Shown here piece by piece: positions 6,256 to 12,244 of a stretch of DNA of 12,244 nucleotides (the first letter of the stretch is position 1; each line of letters opens with the position of its first letter). The stretch is taken from the NCBI GenBank assembly GCA_964478455.1, contig CAYZJD010000109.1, positions 1 to 12,244 on the forward strand, in the 5' to 3' direction. Under the pieces are notes generated by a model that was not told the DNA's origin, did no database searches, and was given only the letters and a program-made list of their open reading frames with translations. Made by a program: the position numbers and the translations under genes. This stretch comes from CAYZJD01 sp964478455. Lineage in GTDB: Bacteria > Acidobacteriota > Terriglobia > Bryobacterales > Bryobacteraceae.

Positions 6256-9200
6256 ACCACTTCAGCTCCGGCAGCTTGCGGACGAGCACGTGGGTGTCGC
6301 GGTTGACCCCCGTCGGACCCCAATAGTTGAAATGGAACGTGAACTGCCCGTAGCCGCCCACCATCAGGTTCGGCTTCAGCCGGACACGCGTGAGGCTGTT
6401 GTGGCCGCCGGCCCGACGGAAGTTTCTGAGCGGCGAGCGCGGCACCGAGTAGGTGCGCTCGGGCGAGTGGTACTGGATGGAGATGCCGCGCGGGATGCGC
6501 GCGCTGACGGCGGCGCGGGTCACGACGACGCCGTGGTCATTATGGACCTCCACCCAATCGTTGTCGTTGATCCCTAGTTCGGCTGCGTCCTTGTCGTTCA
6601 TCCAGAACGGCTCGACGCCGCGGGAGAGCGTCGTCATGCGCTGGTTGTCGCCGTAAGTGGAATGAATGTGCCACTTGCCATGCGGGGTGAGGTAGTTGAG
6701 CATCATCGTCCGCTCATCCCCCTGGCTGACTCGGAGGTCAGCGTATTGCTTCGGGAGCGGCTTCGGTTTGTAAGTCGGTAAGTGCTCGCCGAACTGGATG
6801 TAGCCGGGATGATCGAGATAAAAATGCTGCCGGCCTGTGAGGGTACGCCACGGCACCAAGCAGTCCACGTTATAAGTAAATGGCGAGTAAGCGCGCCCGT
6901 TGTCCACCAGCCCGGACCACATCGGGCTGTTGACGAAGCGCATGGGGCGCGCTTGCAGGCCCTTGTAGTCCGTGCGGATGCTGCGGGTCTTGTCGGCCAG
7001 GTGGACCAGCGGCACGCCGGTCTTCTCTTCCATGTTCTTGTAGGAACGCCAGGCCAACTCGCCGTTGGTCACGGTGGCCAAGCGGAGAATGGCGTCGCAG
7101 GCCTCTTCGTCGGCGAACAGCGACGGATACTCCTTGCCGTCCCACTCGACCAGCGCCGAAGTGCGCATCATCTCGTCGTAGACGTCGTCCACCTTGTACT
7201 GCGTGCCGTGCGCGCCAAGGCCGTTCTCGCGCACCAGCGGGCCCCACGAGATGAACTGGTTGTAGAGGTTCTTGTAGTCGCGCTTGACCACGCGCAGCGC
7301 CGGCATCGTCTTTCCGGGAATCGCGTCGATTTCGCCGGCGAGCCAGTCGCGCATGGCCGGCTGGGCGATCTCGGCCGGGGTGTCGTGAGCCAGCGGATTG
7401 GCCACGAGGTCCTCGACCGGCTCGGGGAAGTGCCTGGCCGCCAGCTCGGAGAACTTCCTGGCGATAGTGCGGAAGATCTGCCAGTCGCTCTTGGATTCCC
7501 AGCACGGAGGAACGGCGGCCGAGAGCGGATGAATGAAGCTGTGCAGGTCGGTCGAGTTCAAGTCCGCTTTCTCGTACCAGGTGGCGGCGGGCAGGACGAT
7601 GTCCGAGTACAGCGCGGAGGTGTCCATCCGGAAGTTGAGATCGACGACGAGGTCCATCTTGCCCTGCGGCGCCTGCGCGTGCCAGACGATTTCGTTGACC
7701 GCGCCGCCGGCCAGTTCCTCGGCGATGGCGTTGGTGTGCGTGCCGAGATAGTGCCTGAGAAAGTACTCATGGCCCTTGGCGCTGGACATGAGCGCGTTGC
7801 CGCGCCAGATGAACCAGACCCGGGGCCAGTTCTCGGGCGCGTCCGGATCCTCGACGGAGAAGCGGAGCTTGCGCTGTTTGAGTTCATCGACGGCGTAGCG
7901 GACGATCTCCTCTGGCTCGCGCGCGCCGGCGGCCCGCGCGTCGCGGACAATCTCGAGCGGGCTCCGGTTGAACTGCGGGTAGAACGGCAGCCACCCGTTG
8001 CGCACGGCCTTGACCTGGATGTCGGCCGTGTGGCCGTGCGCGAGTGAGCCCGGCTTCCCGTTTTGGGGAACGGTGTGGTAGTCGGTGAAATCGCGCTCGT
8101 AGCGCCACTGGTCGGTGTGAATGTAGTGCCAGCTCGGCGCGTTCTGAAGGCGAGAAGCGGGGAACCAGTCGCGGGCGAAGGCCATCGCCGACCACGGTTC
8201 CATCGGAGCGAGCTTCTCCTGGCCCACGTAGTGCGCCAGCCCGCCGCCGTTGACGCCCACGCAGCCGCAGAACATCAGCGCGTGGATGCCGGCGCGGTAC
8301 ATCAGGTTGTTGTGATACCAGTGATTGATGCCTGCGCCGATGATGATGGTGCACTTGCCGCCGGTGAGCCTGGCGGTGTTGGCCCATTCGCGGGCGAAGC
8401 GGACGAGCGTTTCGCGACCCATGCCGGTGTACTTTTCCGCCCACGCCGGCGTGTACGGCTGGCTTTCGTCGTCGTAGTTTCTCGGGTAATCACCCTCCAG
8501 GCCGCGCGCGACACCGTACTGCGCCATGAGCAGGTCGTAGACGGTGGCGACGGTAACCGTGCCGCCGCCTGCGGTTTGGATCTTCTTGACGGGCACGCCG
8601 CGGCGGATGACGCGGCCCTCGCCGAAATCGTCGAGGGCCACTTGCACCACGCCGTCATTGGCGTTGAGGAAAGTGAGCTGCGGGCGTATCTCGCTCGAGT
8701 CCAGACCGTCCTTGAGCAGCAGGTTCCACTTGCCCTTTTCCTTGCCCCAGCGGAAGCCGGCGCTGCCCATCGGCATCTTGGCACACGCCTGTTCGGCGTC
8801 CCACATCAGGAACTTCCAGTCGCCGTTCTCGACGTCTTTGTAAGTGGCGAGCCGGTTGGCGCGCAGTAGCTGGCCCGCGCGCCATTCTCCGTTTTCTTCG
8901 TCGAGTTCCACCAGCAGCGGCGCGTCAGTGTACTTGCGGGTGTAGTCGAGGAAGTAGTCCACCGGCTGCTCATGGTGGAACTCCTTGAGGAGCACGTGAT
9001 TCACGGCCATCCACCAAGCCCCGTCCTGGCCGGCGTTGATCGGGATCCACTCGTCGGCGTACTTGGAGACCTGGCTGAAGTCAGGCGAGAAGACCCACAT
9101 CTTGGAACCGTTGTGGCGGGCTTCGGCGGCGAAGTGGCAGTCGGGCGTGCGGGTCATGTTGAGGTTCGCGCCCATGACCGCCAGCAGCTTTGCGTTGTAC

Positions 9201-9898
9201 CAGTCGGCCGATTCGTGGACGTCGGTCTGCTCGCCCCAGGCTTCGGGCGAGGCCGGCGGCAGATCGCAGTACCAGTCGTAAAAGGAAAGTGAGACGCCGC
9301 CCATTAACTGAAGCATGCGCGCGCCGGCGGCGTAGCTGATCATCGACATCGCCGGAATGGGAGAGAAGCCGGCGATGCGGTCCGGACCATGCTTGCGGAT
9401 GGTGTGGATGCTGGCAGCCGCGGTCAACTCGACCGCGGTGTCCCAATCCGCGCGGCGGAAGCCGCCCTTGCCGCGGGCGCGCTGCCATCGGCCCCGCGCT
9501 TCGGGATTCTCGACCAGCGATTTCCAGGCCTCAACGGGATCGTCATGCTCGGCCCGCGCCTGCTTCCAGAGATCGAGCAGCGCGCCGCGCATGTACGGAT
9601 ACTTCACGCGGAGCGGGCTGTAGAGATACCAGGAGTAAGAGATGCCGCGCTGGCAGCCGCGCGGCTCGTACGGCGGCAAGCCGGCTTCGAGGCTCGGATA
9701 ATCGAGCCCCTGCATTTCCCAGGTGACGATTCCGTCCTTGACGTAGATCTGCCAGGTGCAGCCGCCGGTGCAGTTGACGCCGTGCGTGCTGCGGATGACC
9801 TTGTCGTGCTGCCAGCGGTTCCGGTAGAACTGCTCCCAACTGCGGAGCGACGGCTTTACCTCGTCCTTGATCCAGGTCAGTGCGCCGTTCGGTTTCAT
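6254..9898 (-). CDS. narG: Respiratory nitrate reductase alpha subunit (Mo-bisMGD catalytic subunit)
   Basis: A 1214-residue NarG (E. coli 1247), intact. It reduces nitrate to nitrite at a molybdenum bis-MGD centre. The FS0 cluster ligands His39, Cys43, Cys47 and Cys82 are present in STHGVNCTGGCTW and RGCQRG; His as first ligand is typical of NarG. The Mo ligand is Asp212 in YDWYCDLPPASP. The N-terminus (MKPNGALTWIKDEVKPSLRS) has no twin-arginine signal, so the active site faces the cytoplasm as in classical NarGHI and unlike the archaeal periplasmic-facing type. The ATG at 9898 lies 3 bases after the stop of the cytochrome gene, with AGAGG as SD overlapping that stop. The C-terminus ends in RKLPELKW, and a stem-loop follows immediately after (and overlaps) the stop codon. 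Confidence 0.98.
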   Translation of the reverse strand: MKPNGALTWIKDEVKPSLRSWEQFYRNRWQHDKVIRSTHGVNCTGGCTWQIYVKDGIVTWEMQGLDYPSLEAGLPPYEPRGCQRGISYSWYLYSPLRVKYPYMRGALLDLWKQARAEHDDPVEAWKSLVENPEARGRWQRARGKGGFRRADWDTAVELTAAASIHTIRKHGPDRIAGFSPIPAMSMISYAAGARMLQLMGGVSLSFYDWYCDLPPASPEAWGEQTDVHESADWYNAKLLAVMGANLNMTRTPDCHFAAEARHNGSKMWVFSPDFSQVSKYADEWIPINAGQDGAWWMAVNHVLLKEFHHEQPVDYFLDYTRKYTDAPLLVELDEENGEWRAGQLLRANRLATYKDVENGDWKFLMWDAEQACAKMPMGSAGFRWGKEKGKWNLLLKDGLDSSEIRPQLTFLNANDGVVQVALDDFGEGRVIRRGVPVKKIQTAGGGTVTVATVYDLLMAQYGVARGLEGDYPRNYDDESQPYTPAWAEKYTGMGRETLVRFAREWANTARLTGGKCTIIIGAGINHWYHNNLMYRAGIHALMFCGCVGVNGGGLAHYVGQEKLAPMEPWSAMAFARDWFPASRLQNAPSWHYIHTDQWRYERDFTDYHTVPQNGKPGSLAHGHTADIQVKAVRNGWLPFYPQFNRSPLEIVRDARAAGAREPEEIVRYAVDELKQRKLRFSVEDPDAPENWPRVWFIWRGNALMSSAKGHEYFLRHYLGTHTNAIAEELAGGAVNEIVWHAQAPQGKMDLVVDLNFRMDTSALYSDIVLPAATWYEKADLNSTDLHSFIHPLSAAVPPCWESKSDWQIFRTIARKFSELAARHFPEPVEDLVANPLAHDTPAEIAQPAMRDWLAGEIDAIPGKTMPALRVVKRDYKNLYNQFISWGPLVRENGLGAHGTQYKVDDVYDEMMRTSALVEWDGKEYPSLFADEEACDAILRLATVTNGELAWRSYKNMEEKTGVPLVHLADKTRSIRTDYKGLQARPMRFVNSPMWSGLVDNGRAYSPFTYNVDCLVPWRTLTGRQHFYLDHPGYIQFGEHLPTYKPKPLPKQYADLRVSQGDERTMMLNYLTPHGKWHIHSTYGDNQRMTTLSRGVEPFWMNDKDAAELGINDNDWVEVHNDHGVVVTRAAVSARIPRGISIQYHSPERTYSVPRSPLRNFRRAGGHNSLTRVRLKPNLMVGGYGQFTFHFNYWGPTGVNRDTHVLVRKLPELKW

Positions 9899-9901
9899 TG
9901 G

Positions 9902-10756
9902 TTACCTCTTGATCGAACTGTGGTCTATCAGCGGGCGCCGTACGGCCCGGAAGCGGCCTTTCCAGGCCGAGTCGAAAATCACCAGCCCGAGCGCGGCGCC
10001 TCCCAGGCCGATGAGGAAGAACGTCAGCAGGCCGACGGCGTCATCCTGCCCGCCTGTCTTCGCGGAGGCCTCGAAATAGGCGATGAGCGGCAGGATCTCT
10101 TCGGGCTTGAGCGCATTGTTCCTGAAGGTCGGCTGCATGGTGGGAGTGGCGGGCGCGAACAGCCACGACGCCAGGTTCTTGCGTCCCTCGAGGCGCTCGT
10201 AGACCTTGGTCAGGTCCGGACCGAGCCGCCCGCCGCCGAGCGTCGCCACGTTCTTGACCGTGTGGCAGGAGATGCAGGGCGGCCCGCCGCCGGCGAGTCT
10301 GCGCTCACCGGTGAACAGAAGCCGGCCCTGCTCGACGTCGGCCGCGGTGAACGGGCGATCGCTGATCTGCAATCCGGCGAACTGAGATTTGGGGAGCTTG
10401 GCCTCGGCCTCGATGAGGTTCAGCAGCGCCTCGACGCGCGCTTTGTCGAGACCCGCGATGACCGGCATCACCACGCCGCGCGCCTCCTGCTGGAGCTTGA
10501 GCGCGTAGGGATCGCCCTTGTCGATCATGCCCTGCGGGTTTGGAAGGAACTGCGCCAGCCACGCGCGGTCCTTCCGCTGGGTGACGTTCTTGAGGTCCGG
10601 CCCGGTGAGGCGGCCGCCGCCGATGGTGTGGCAACTGATGCAGTTCTGGCGGAAGAAATCCGCCGCCTCCTGCGCCACGAGTGCGCCAGGCGCGGCCAAC
10701 AGTACCAAACCAAACGGTCCAGTGATCCGAATTAAACGTAAGATGTCGCGCATCAT
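9902..10756 (-). CDS. Membrane-anchored diheme cytochrome c (NarC-like by position)
   Basis: A 284-residue protein with an N-terminal signal peptide (hydrophobic 11-28, ending ALVAQE), two cytochrome c domains and a C-terminal membrane helix (about 242-262) followed by a basic tail (KGRFRAVRR). Haem motifs are CISCH at 39-43 and CISCH at 161-165. Candidate axial methionines are Met97 (VVMPVI) and Met207 (TMQPT). The body should sit in the periplasm, anchored at its C-terminus. The order cytochrome-narGHJI-narK recalls the Thermus thermophilus nar operon, whose first gene narC encodes a diheme cytochrome c; homology to NarC is not established here. The ATG at 10756 overlaps the regulator's stop in ATGA. 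The next codon (10753) is also ATG and sits better behind the GAGGGG SD, so the true start may be one codon later. A longer in-frame reading upstream would overlap the regulator gene and is rejected. Confidence 0.9.
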   Translation of the reverse strand: MMRDILRLIRITGPFGLVLLAAPGALVAQEAADFFRQNCISCHTIGGGRLTGPDLKNVTQRKDRAWLAQFLPNPQGMIDKGDPYALKLQQEARGVVMPVIAGLDKARVEALLNLIEAEAKLPKSQFAGLQISDRPFTAADVEQGRLLFTGERRLAGGGPPCISCHTVKNVATLGGGRLGPDLTKVYERLEGRKNLASWLFAPATPTMQPTFRNNALKPEEILPLIAYFEASAKTGGQDDAVGLLTFFLIGLGGAALGLVIFDSAWKGRFRAVRRPLIDHSSIKR

Positions 10757-11184
10757 ATCCCCTCGCCGACCGAGGTGTGCTGAGTGTGAATGGAGATATC
10801 GGCCAAGGTGGTGGACTCCAGGAAACGGATATAGGCGAGCCCCACATCCTTCCACATTTCGTGAGCGGTGCAGGGGTGCGTTTCCGAACAGGCCCTGTTC
10901 TCCCAAAGGAAGCAGCCGTCCTGGGTCCGGACCTTGTCGAAGAGTTCGACCACGTCGATCAGCCGGATCTGTTCCGGCCGCCTGGCCAGCCGGTAACCTC
11001 CGCCGCTTCCGCGGGTGGCATCGATGATTCCGGCGCTGCCGAGGGCCCAAAGGATCTTGGAGAGGTAGTTGGCCGGGATTTCCGCCCGTTTCGCCAAGTC
11101 CTTGCCCAGCAACACCTTGGCGTCGTCGGAGGCGGCCAGATGGGCCAGGGCGCGGAGGGCGTGTCTGGAGGTGACCGAGAGCAT
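10753..11184 (-). CDS. Rrf2-family transcriptional regulator with three-cysteine (Fe-S type) motif
   Basis: A 143-residue protein, the usual length for Rrf2 regulators. It has a winged helix-turn-helix (LLGKDLAKRAEIPANYLSK, 26-43), the wing motif TRGSGGGYRLAR (57-68) and a downstream dimerisation helix. Cys91, Cys99 and Cys105, with His108 just after, fall where IscR and NsrR bind their iron-sulfur cluster, although the first spacing (x7) is longer than usual. A cluster-bearing sensor of NO, oxygen or iron-sulfur status is therefore likely; which signal cannot be said. It is the first gene of the operon and its start codon lies inside a 34-base dyad (11182-11215), suggesting self-control together with the nar genes. 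The stop overlaps the cytochrome start (ATGA). The SD in front of the ATG is weak. Confidence 0.93.
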   Translation of the reverse strand: MLSVTSRHALRALAHLAASDDAKVLLGKDLAKRAEIPANYLSKILWALGSAGIIDATRGSGGGYRLARRPEQIRLIDVVELFDKVRTQDGCFLWENRACSETHPCTAHEMWKDVGLAYIRFLESTTLADISIHTQHTSVGEGI

Positions 11185-11215
11185 TGTTCACTTCTTCATG
11201 AGGAAGTCTACAATG
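11182..11215. promoter_or_regulatory. 34-base imperfect dyad over the rrf2 start codon: candidate Rrf2 operator
   Basis: The outer arms CATTGT (11182-11187) and ACAATG (11210-11215), and inner arms ACTTC (11190-11194) and GAAGT (11203-11207) around a central TCATGA (11196-11201), share one centre at 11198/11199. Fourteen of 17 base pairs are symmetric; the mismatches are 11188/11209, 11189/11208 and 11195/11202. The site includes the regulator's ATG (11184-11182) and would cover the -10 region, so binding would block transcription. That makes it a good candidate for autoregulation by the Rrf2 protein. The sequence is not the enterobacterial NsrR box, and the assignment to this regulator is inferred from position. 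Confidence 0.6.
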
Positions 11216-11231
11216 CGATGTCGGCGCGGCC

Positions 11232-11247
11232 AGTGACTCCGGTCACA
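11232..11247 (-). promoter_or_regulatory. CRP/FNR-family binding site
   Basis: On the minus strand the site reads TGTGA-CCGGAG-TCACT, matching nine of ten bases of the CRP consensus TGTGA-N6-TCACA. It can also be read as GTGAC-N4-GTCAC, one base per half-site away from the DNR/NNR-type TTGAC-N4-GTCAA. The centre is 55 bases upstream of the regulator's ATG. A class II spacing of -41.5 would put the transcription start near 11198 and a -10 element at TAGACT (11210-11205, four of six matches to TATAAT). An FNR/DNR-type activator for low oxygen or nitrogen oxides would fit the operon, but which protein binds is unknown. Confidence 0.55.
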
Positions 11248-11354
11248 TTTGGGGGAGGGCTGGTGTTGGGGGGTGGAGGTTGTACTTGGTGCGTTTCGGC
11301 AGGGCGTTGGCTTGCGTCCCCATCCACGGCCCAAGAGATGCATAGGACAGGGAC

Positions 11355-11885
11355 ATGAGATTCCTGTTTCGGCTGCTCCTCCTTGTTGAGCCGGCCTGCG
11401 TAGGATGGTGCGGGGACTTGGAAATCAGCGGCACGGCCGGCTTTGGCAGCGTGTGGGGAGAAGATGTGGAAACCCAGACCCTGGCGTTCGGCGGCGCTTC
11501 ATTCATGCTGAAAATAATCCGCCCCGAGGTGAAGATCGATTATGAATACGTACCCTGGGACCGCAAGGGAAGGTTGCACATGATCGGCGCGGGCTGGCTC
11601 ATCCAGGGCAGCAAGAACATGCGACCGTTCTTCCAGTTCGGTTGGACCTGGGGTTTCGAGAGGTACCATGTCCAGGGGACTTTTCCGGGACGCCTGCCGG
11701 GCGACCCGCCCATTTATGTCAATCGCAATTTCACGGAGACCTTGCACGGCCCCGCGCTAAGCGCCGGTTTCACGATTCCTTTCCGCCGCGAGATGTTCGT
11801 GCGGCCGGAGTTACGCTGGAAGTTCATCACCCCTGGTCCCATGATGATGCTTCTCCCCGCTGTCAGCTTCGGCTGGCGGCTCTGA
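11355..11885 (+). CDS. Putative outer-membrane beta-barrel protein
   Basis: A 176-residue protein of no family I can name. Residues 1-20 form a signal peptide (MRFLFRLLLLV followed by PACVGWCGD). The rest shows short stretches of alternating hydrophobic and polar residues rich in aromatics and Gly (ISGTAGFGSVWG, FFQFGWTWGFERY, HGPALSAGFTIPF), ending in a final strand LPAVSFGWRL, as expected of a small eight-stranded barrel. AGGA and AGGG precede the ATG. It is transcribed away from the nar operon and shares the 170-base divergent region with it. Its role is unknown, and nothing ties it to nitrate respiration except position. The reading frame ends cleanly with TGA and no other gene follows on this strand. 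Confidence 0.75.
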   Translation: MRFLFRLLLLVEPACVGWCGDLEISGTAGFGSVWGEDVETQTLAFGGASFMLKIIRPEVKIDYEYVPWDRKGRLHMIGAGWLIQGSKNMRPFFQFGWTWGFERYHVQGTFPGRLPGDPPIYVNRNFTETLHGPALSAGFTIPFRREMFVRPELRWKFITPGPMMMLLPAVSFGWRL

Positions 11886-12091
11886 CAAGTTTCTGTGGCA
11901 CGAGCGGCGGCGAGGCGCGATGTGAGATGTCGCTTTTGCGCCGGATTGCGGCACTGATGGCCTCAGGACGGCCTGTGGAAATTCCGGCCCCCCCACGGCG
12001 TGCAAAGAGACAAGATTTAGATCCCTTGCGCCGAGCTCAGCGGGCCAACCAGGCTTCGTTATCCAGGCGGCTGCCCCACTGCCTCTAGCGG
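11886..12091. other. Intergenic gap between convergent genes
   Basis: I see no reading frame with a credible start, no tRNA-like fold and no clear GC stem plus T-run, although two convergent genes would be expected to need termination here. A GC-rich near-palindrome (GCCGAGCTCAGC, around 12030) is the only symmetry noticed. Confidence 0.4.
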
Positions 12092-12244
12092 TTATTGCTT
12101 GCGGACGGTGACGGAGCCGCGCTCGGTGGTCACGGTGATCCTGGGCCCCTGGCCGACGGAACCCTTGACCGAGCCACTGCGCTCGTCGCTTTCGAGCTTG
12201 AGCGGCGCGCCGAAGTCGTTGGCGACTTCGCCGCGGTTGGTGAC
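12092..12244 (-). CDS. C-terminal end of a DUF4097-like (putative adhesin/beta-helix) protein, 5' part outside window
   Basis: Fifty residues are open to the right edge, ending with TAA at 12094-12092. The text VTNRGEVANDFGAPLKLES and later VGQGPRITVTTERGSVTVRK shows the repeating short beta-strand pattern with terminal 'G-x-I-x-V-x-T-x-R-G-x-V-x-V' seen in DUF4097-family proteins, which are often preceded by a signal peptide and common in Acidobacteriota. Function of the family is not known. It converges on the beta-barrel gene, from which it is separated by about 200 bases. Only the tail is visible, so length, start and operon context cannot be judged. Confidence 0.65.
   Translation of the reverse strand, partial: VTNRGEVANDFGAPLKLESDERSGSVKGSVGQGPRITVTTERGSVTVRKQ

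Noticed and set aside
4714..6306. Long plus-strand open frame of about 530 codons opposite narH
   Set aside because: It is antisense to a fully conserved narH with all cysteine groups, its translation is low-complexity Arg/Val/His-rich, and it has no domain.
6782..8869. Plus-strand open frames opposite narG
   Set aside because: They are antisense shadows of narG with no recognisable protein features or ribosome binding sites.
10757..11191. N-terminal extension of the diheme cytochrome to 429 residues
   Set aside because: The extension overlaps the well-supported Rrf2 gene, and the signal peptide begins at MMRDIL.
1..12244. CRISPR array, tRNA or rRNA genes, insertion sequence with transposase
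   Set aside because: No regularly spaced direct repeats, no tRNA or rRNA signatures, and no transposase reading frame were seen in the window.

Overview
The window is dominated by one minus-strand respiratory operon that reads from about 11200 down past base 1. Its order is: Rrf2-family regulator, membrane-anchored diheme cytochrome c, narG, narH, narJ, narI, narK, a pentaheme cytochrome c resembling ActA, and a Tat-exported molybdopterin-oxidoreductase-family protein resembling ActB that runs off the left edge. Every junction is tight (ATGA overlaps, or gaps of 1 to 11 bases) except narG-narH, which has a 100-base spacer holding two small hairpins. Tight coupling and uniform strand argue for one transcript.

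The DNA is GC-rich. The ActA/ActB-like pair with its long Tat leader, the small outer-membrane barrel and the DUF4097-like protein tail together suggest an Acidobacteriota-type Gram-negative bacterium (Bryobacterales/Solibacter-like). This is an inference from family resemblance, not a proven placement.

How it works together: NarK brings nitrate in. NarGHI oxidises quinol at the membrane and reduces nitrate to nitrite on the cytoplasmic side, since NarG has no Tat signal. NarJ matures NarG. The diheme cytochrome in front of narG and the ActA/ActB-like module behind narK add periplasm-facing redox proteins to the same transcript. No nitrite reductase and no NarX/NarL-type two-component system is visible.

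Control region (11182-11247): a CRP/FNR-type palindrome lies 55 bases upstream of the first gene, and a 34-base dyad overlaps that gene's start codon. The first gene encodes an Rrf2 protein with three cysteines placed as in cluster-binding NsrR/IscR, so a redox- or NO-sensing autoregulated switch is likely.

Right flank: a divergent plus-strand gene (11355-11885) encodes a probable outer-membrane beta-barrel protein. It is followed by a roughly 200-base gap and the C-terminal end of a minus-strand DUF4097-like protein at the right edge.

The most unusual structure is inside narJ. A 92-base hairpin element with perfect 16-base terminal inverted repeats (4165-4256) sits within the reading frame and is translated as about 31 extra residues. 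A second perfect palindrome (4082-4103) lies at the narJ 3' end, just before the narI ribosome binding site.
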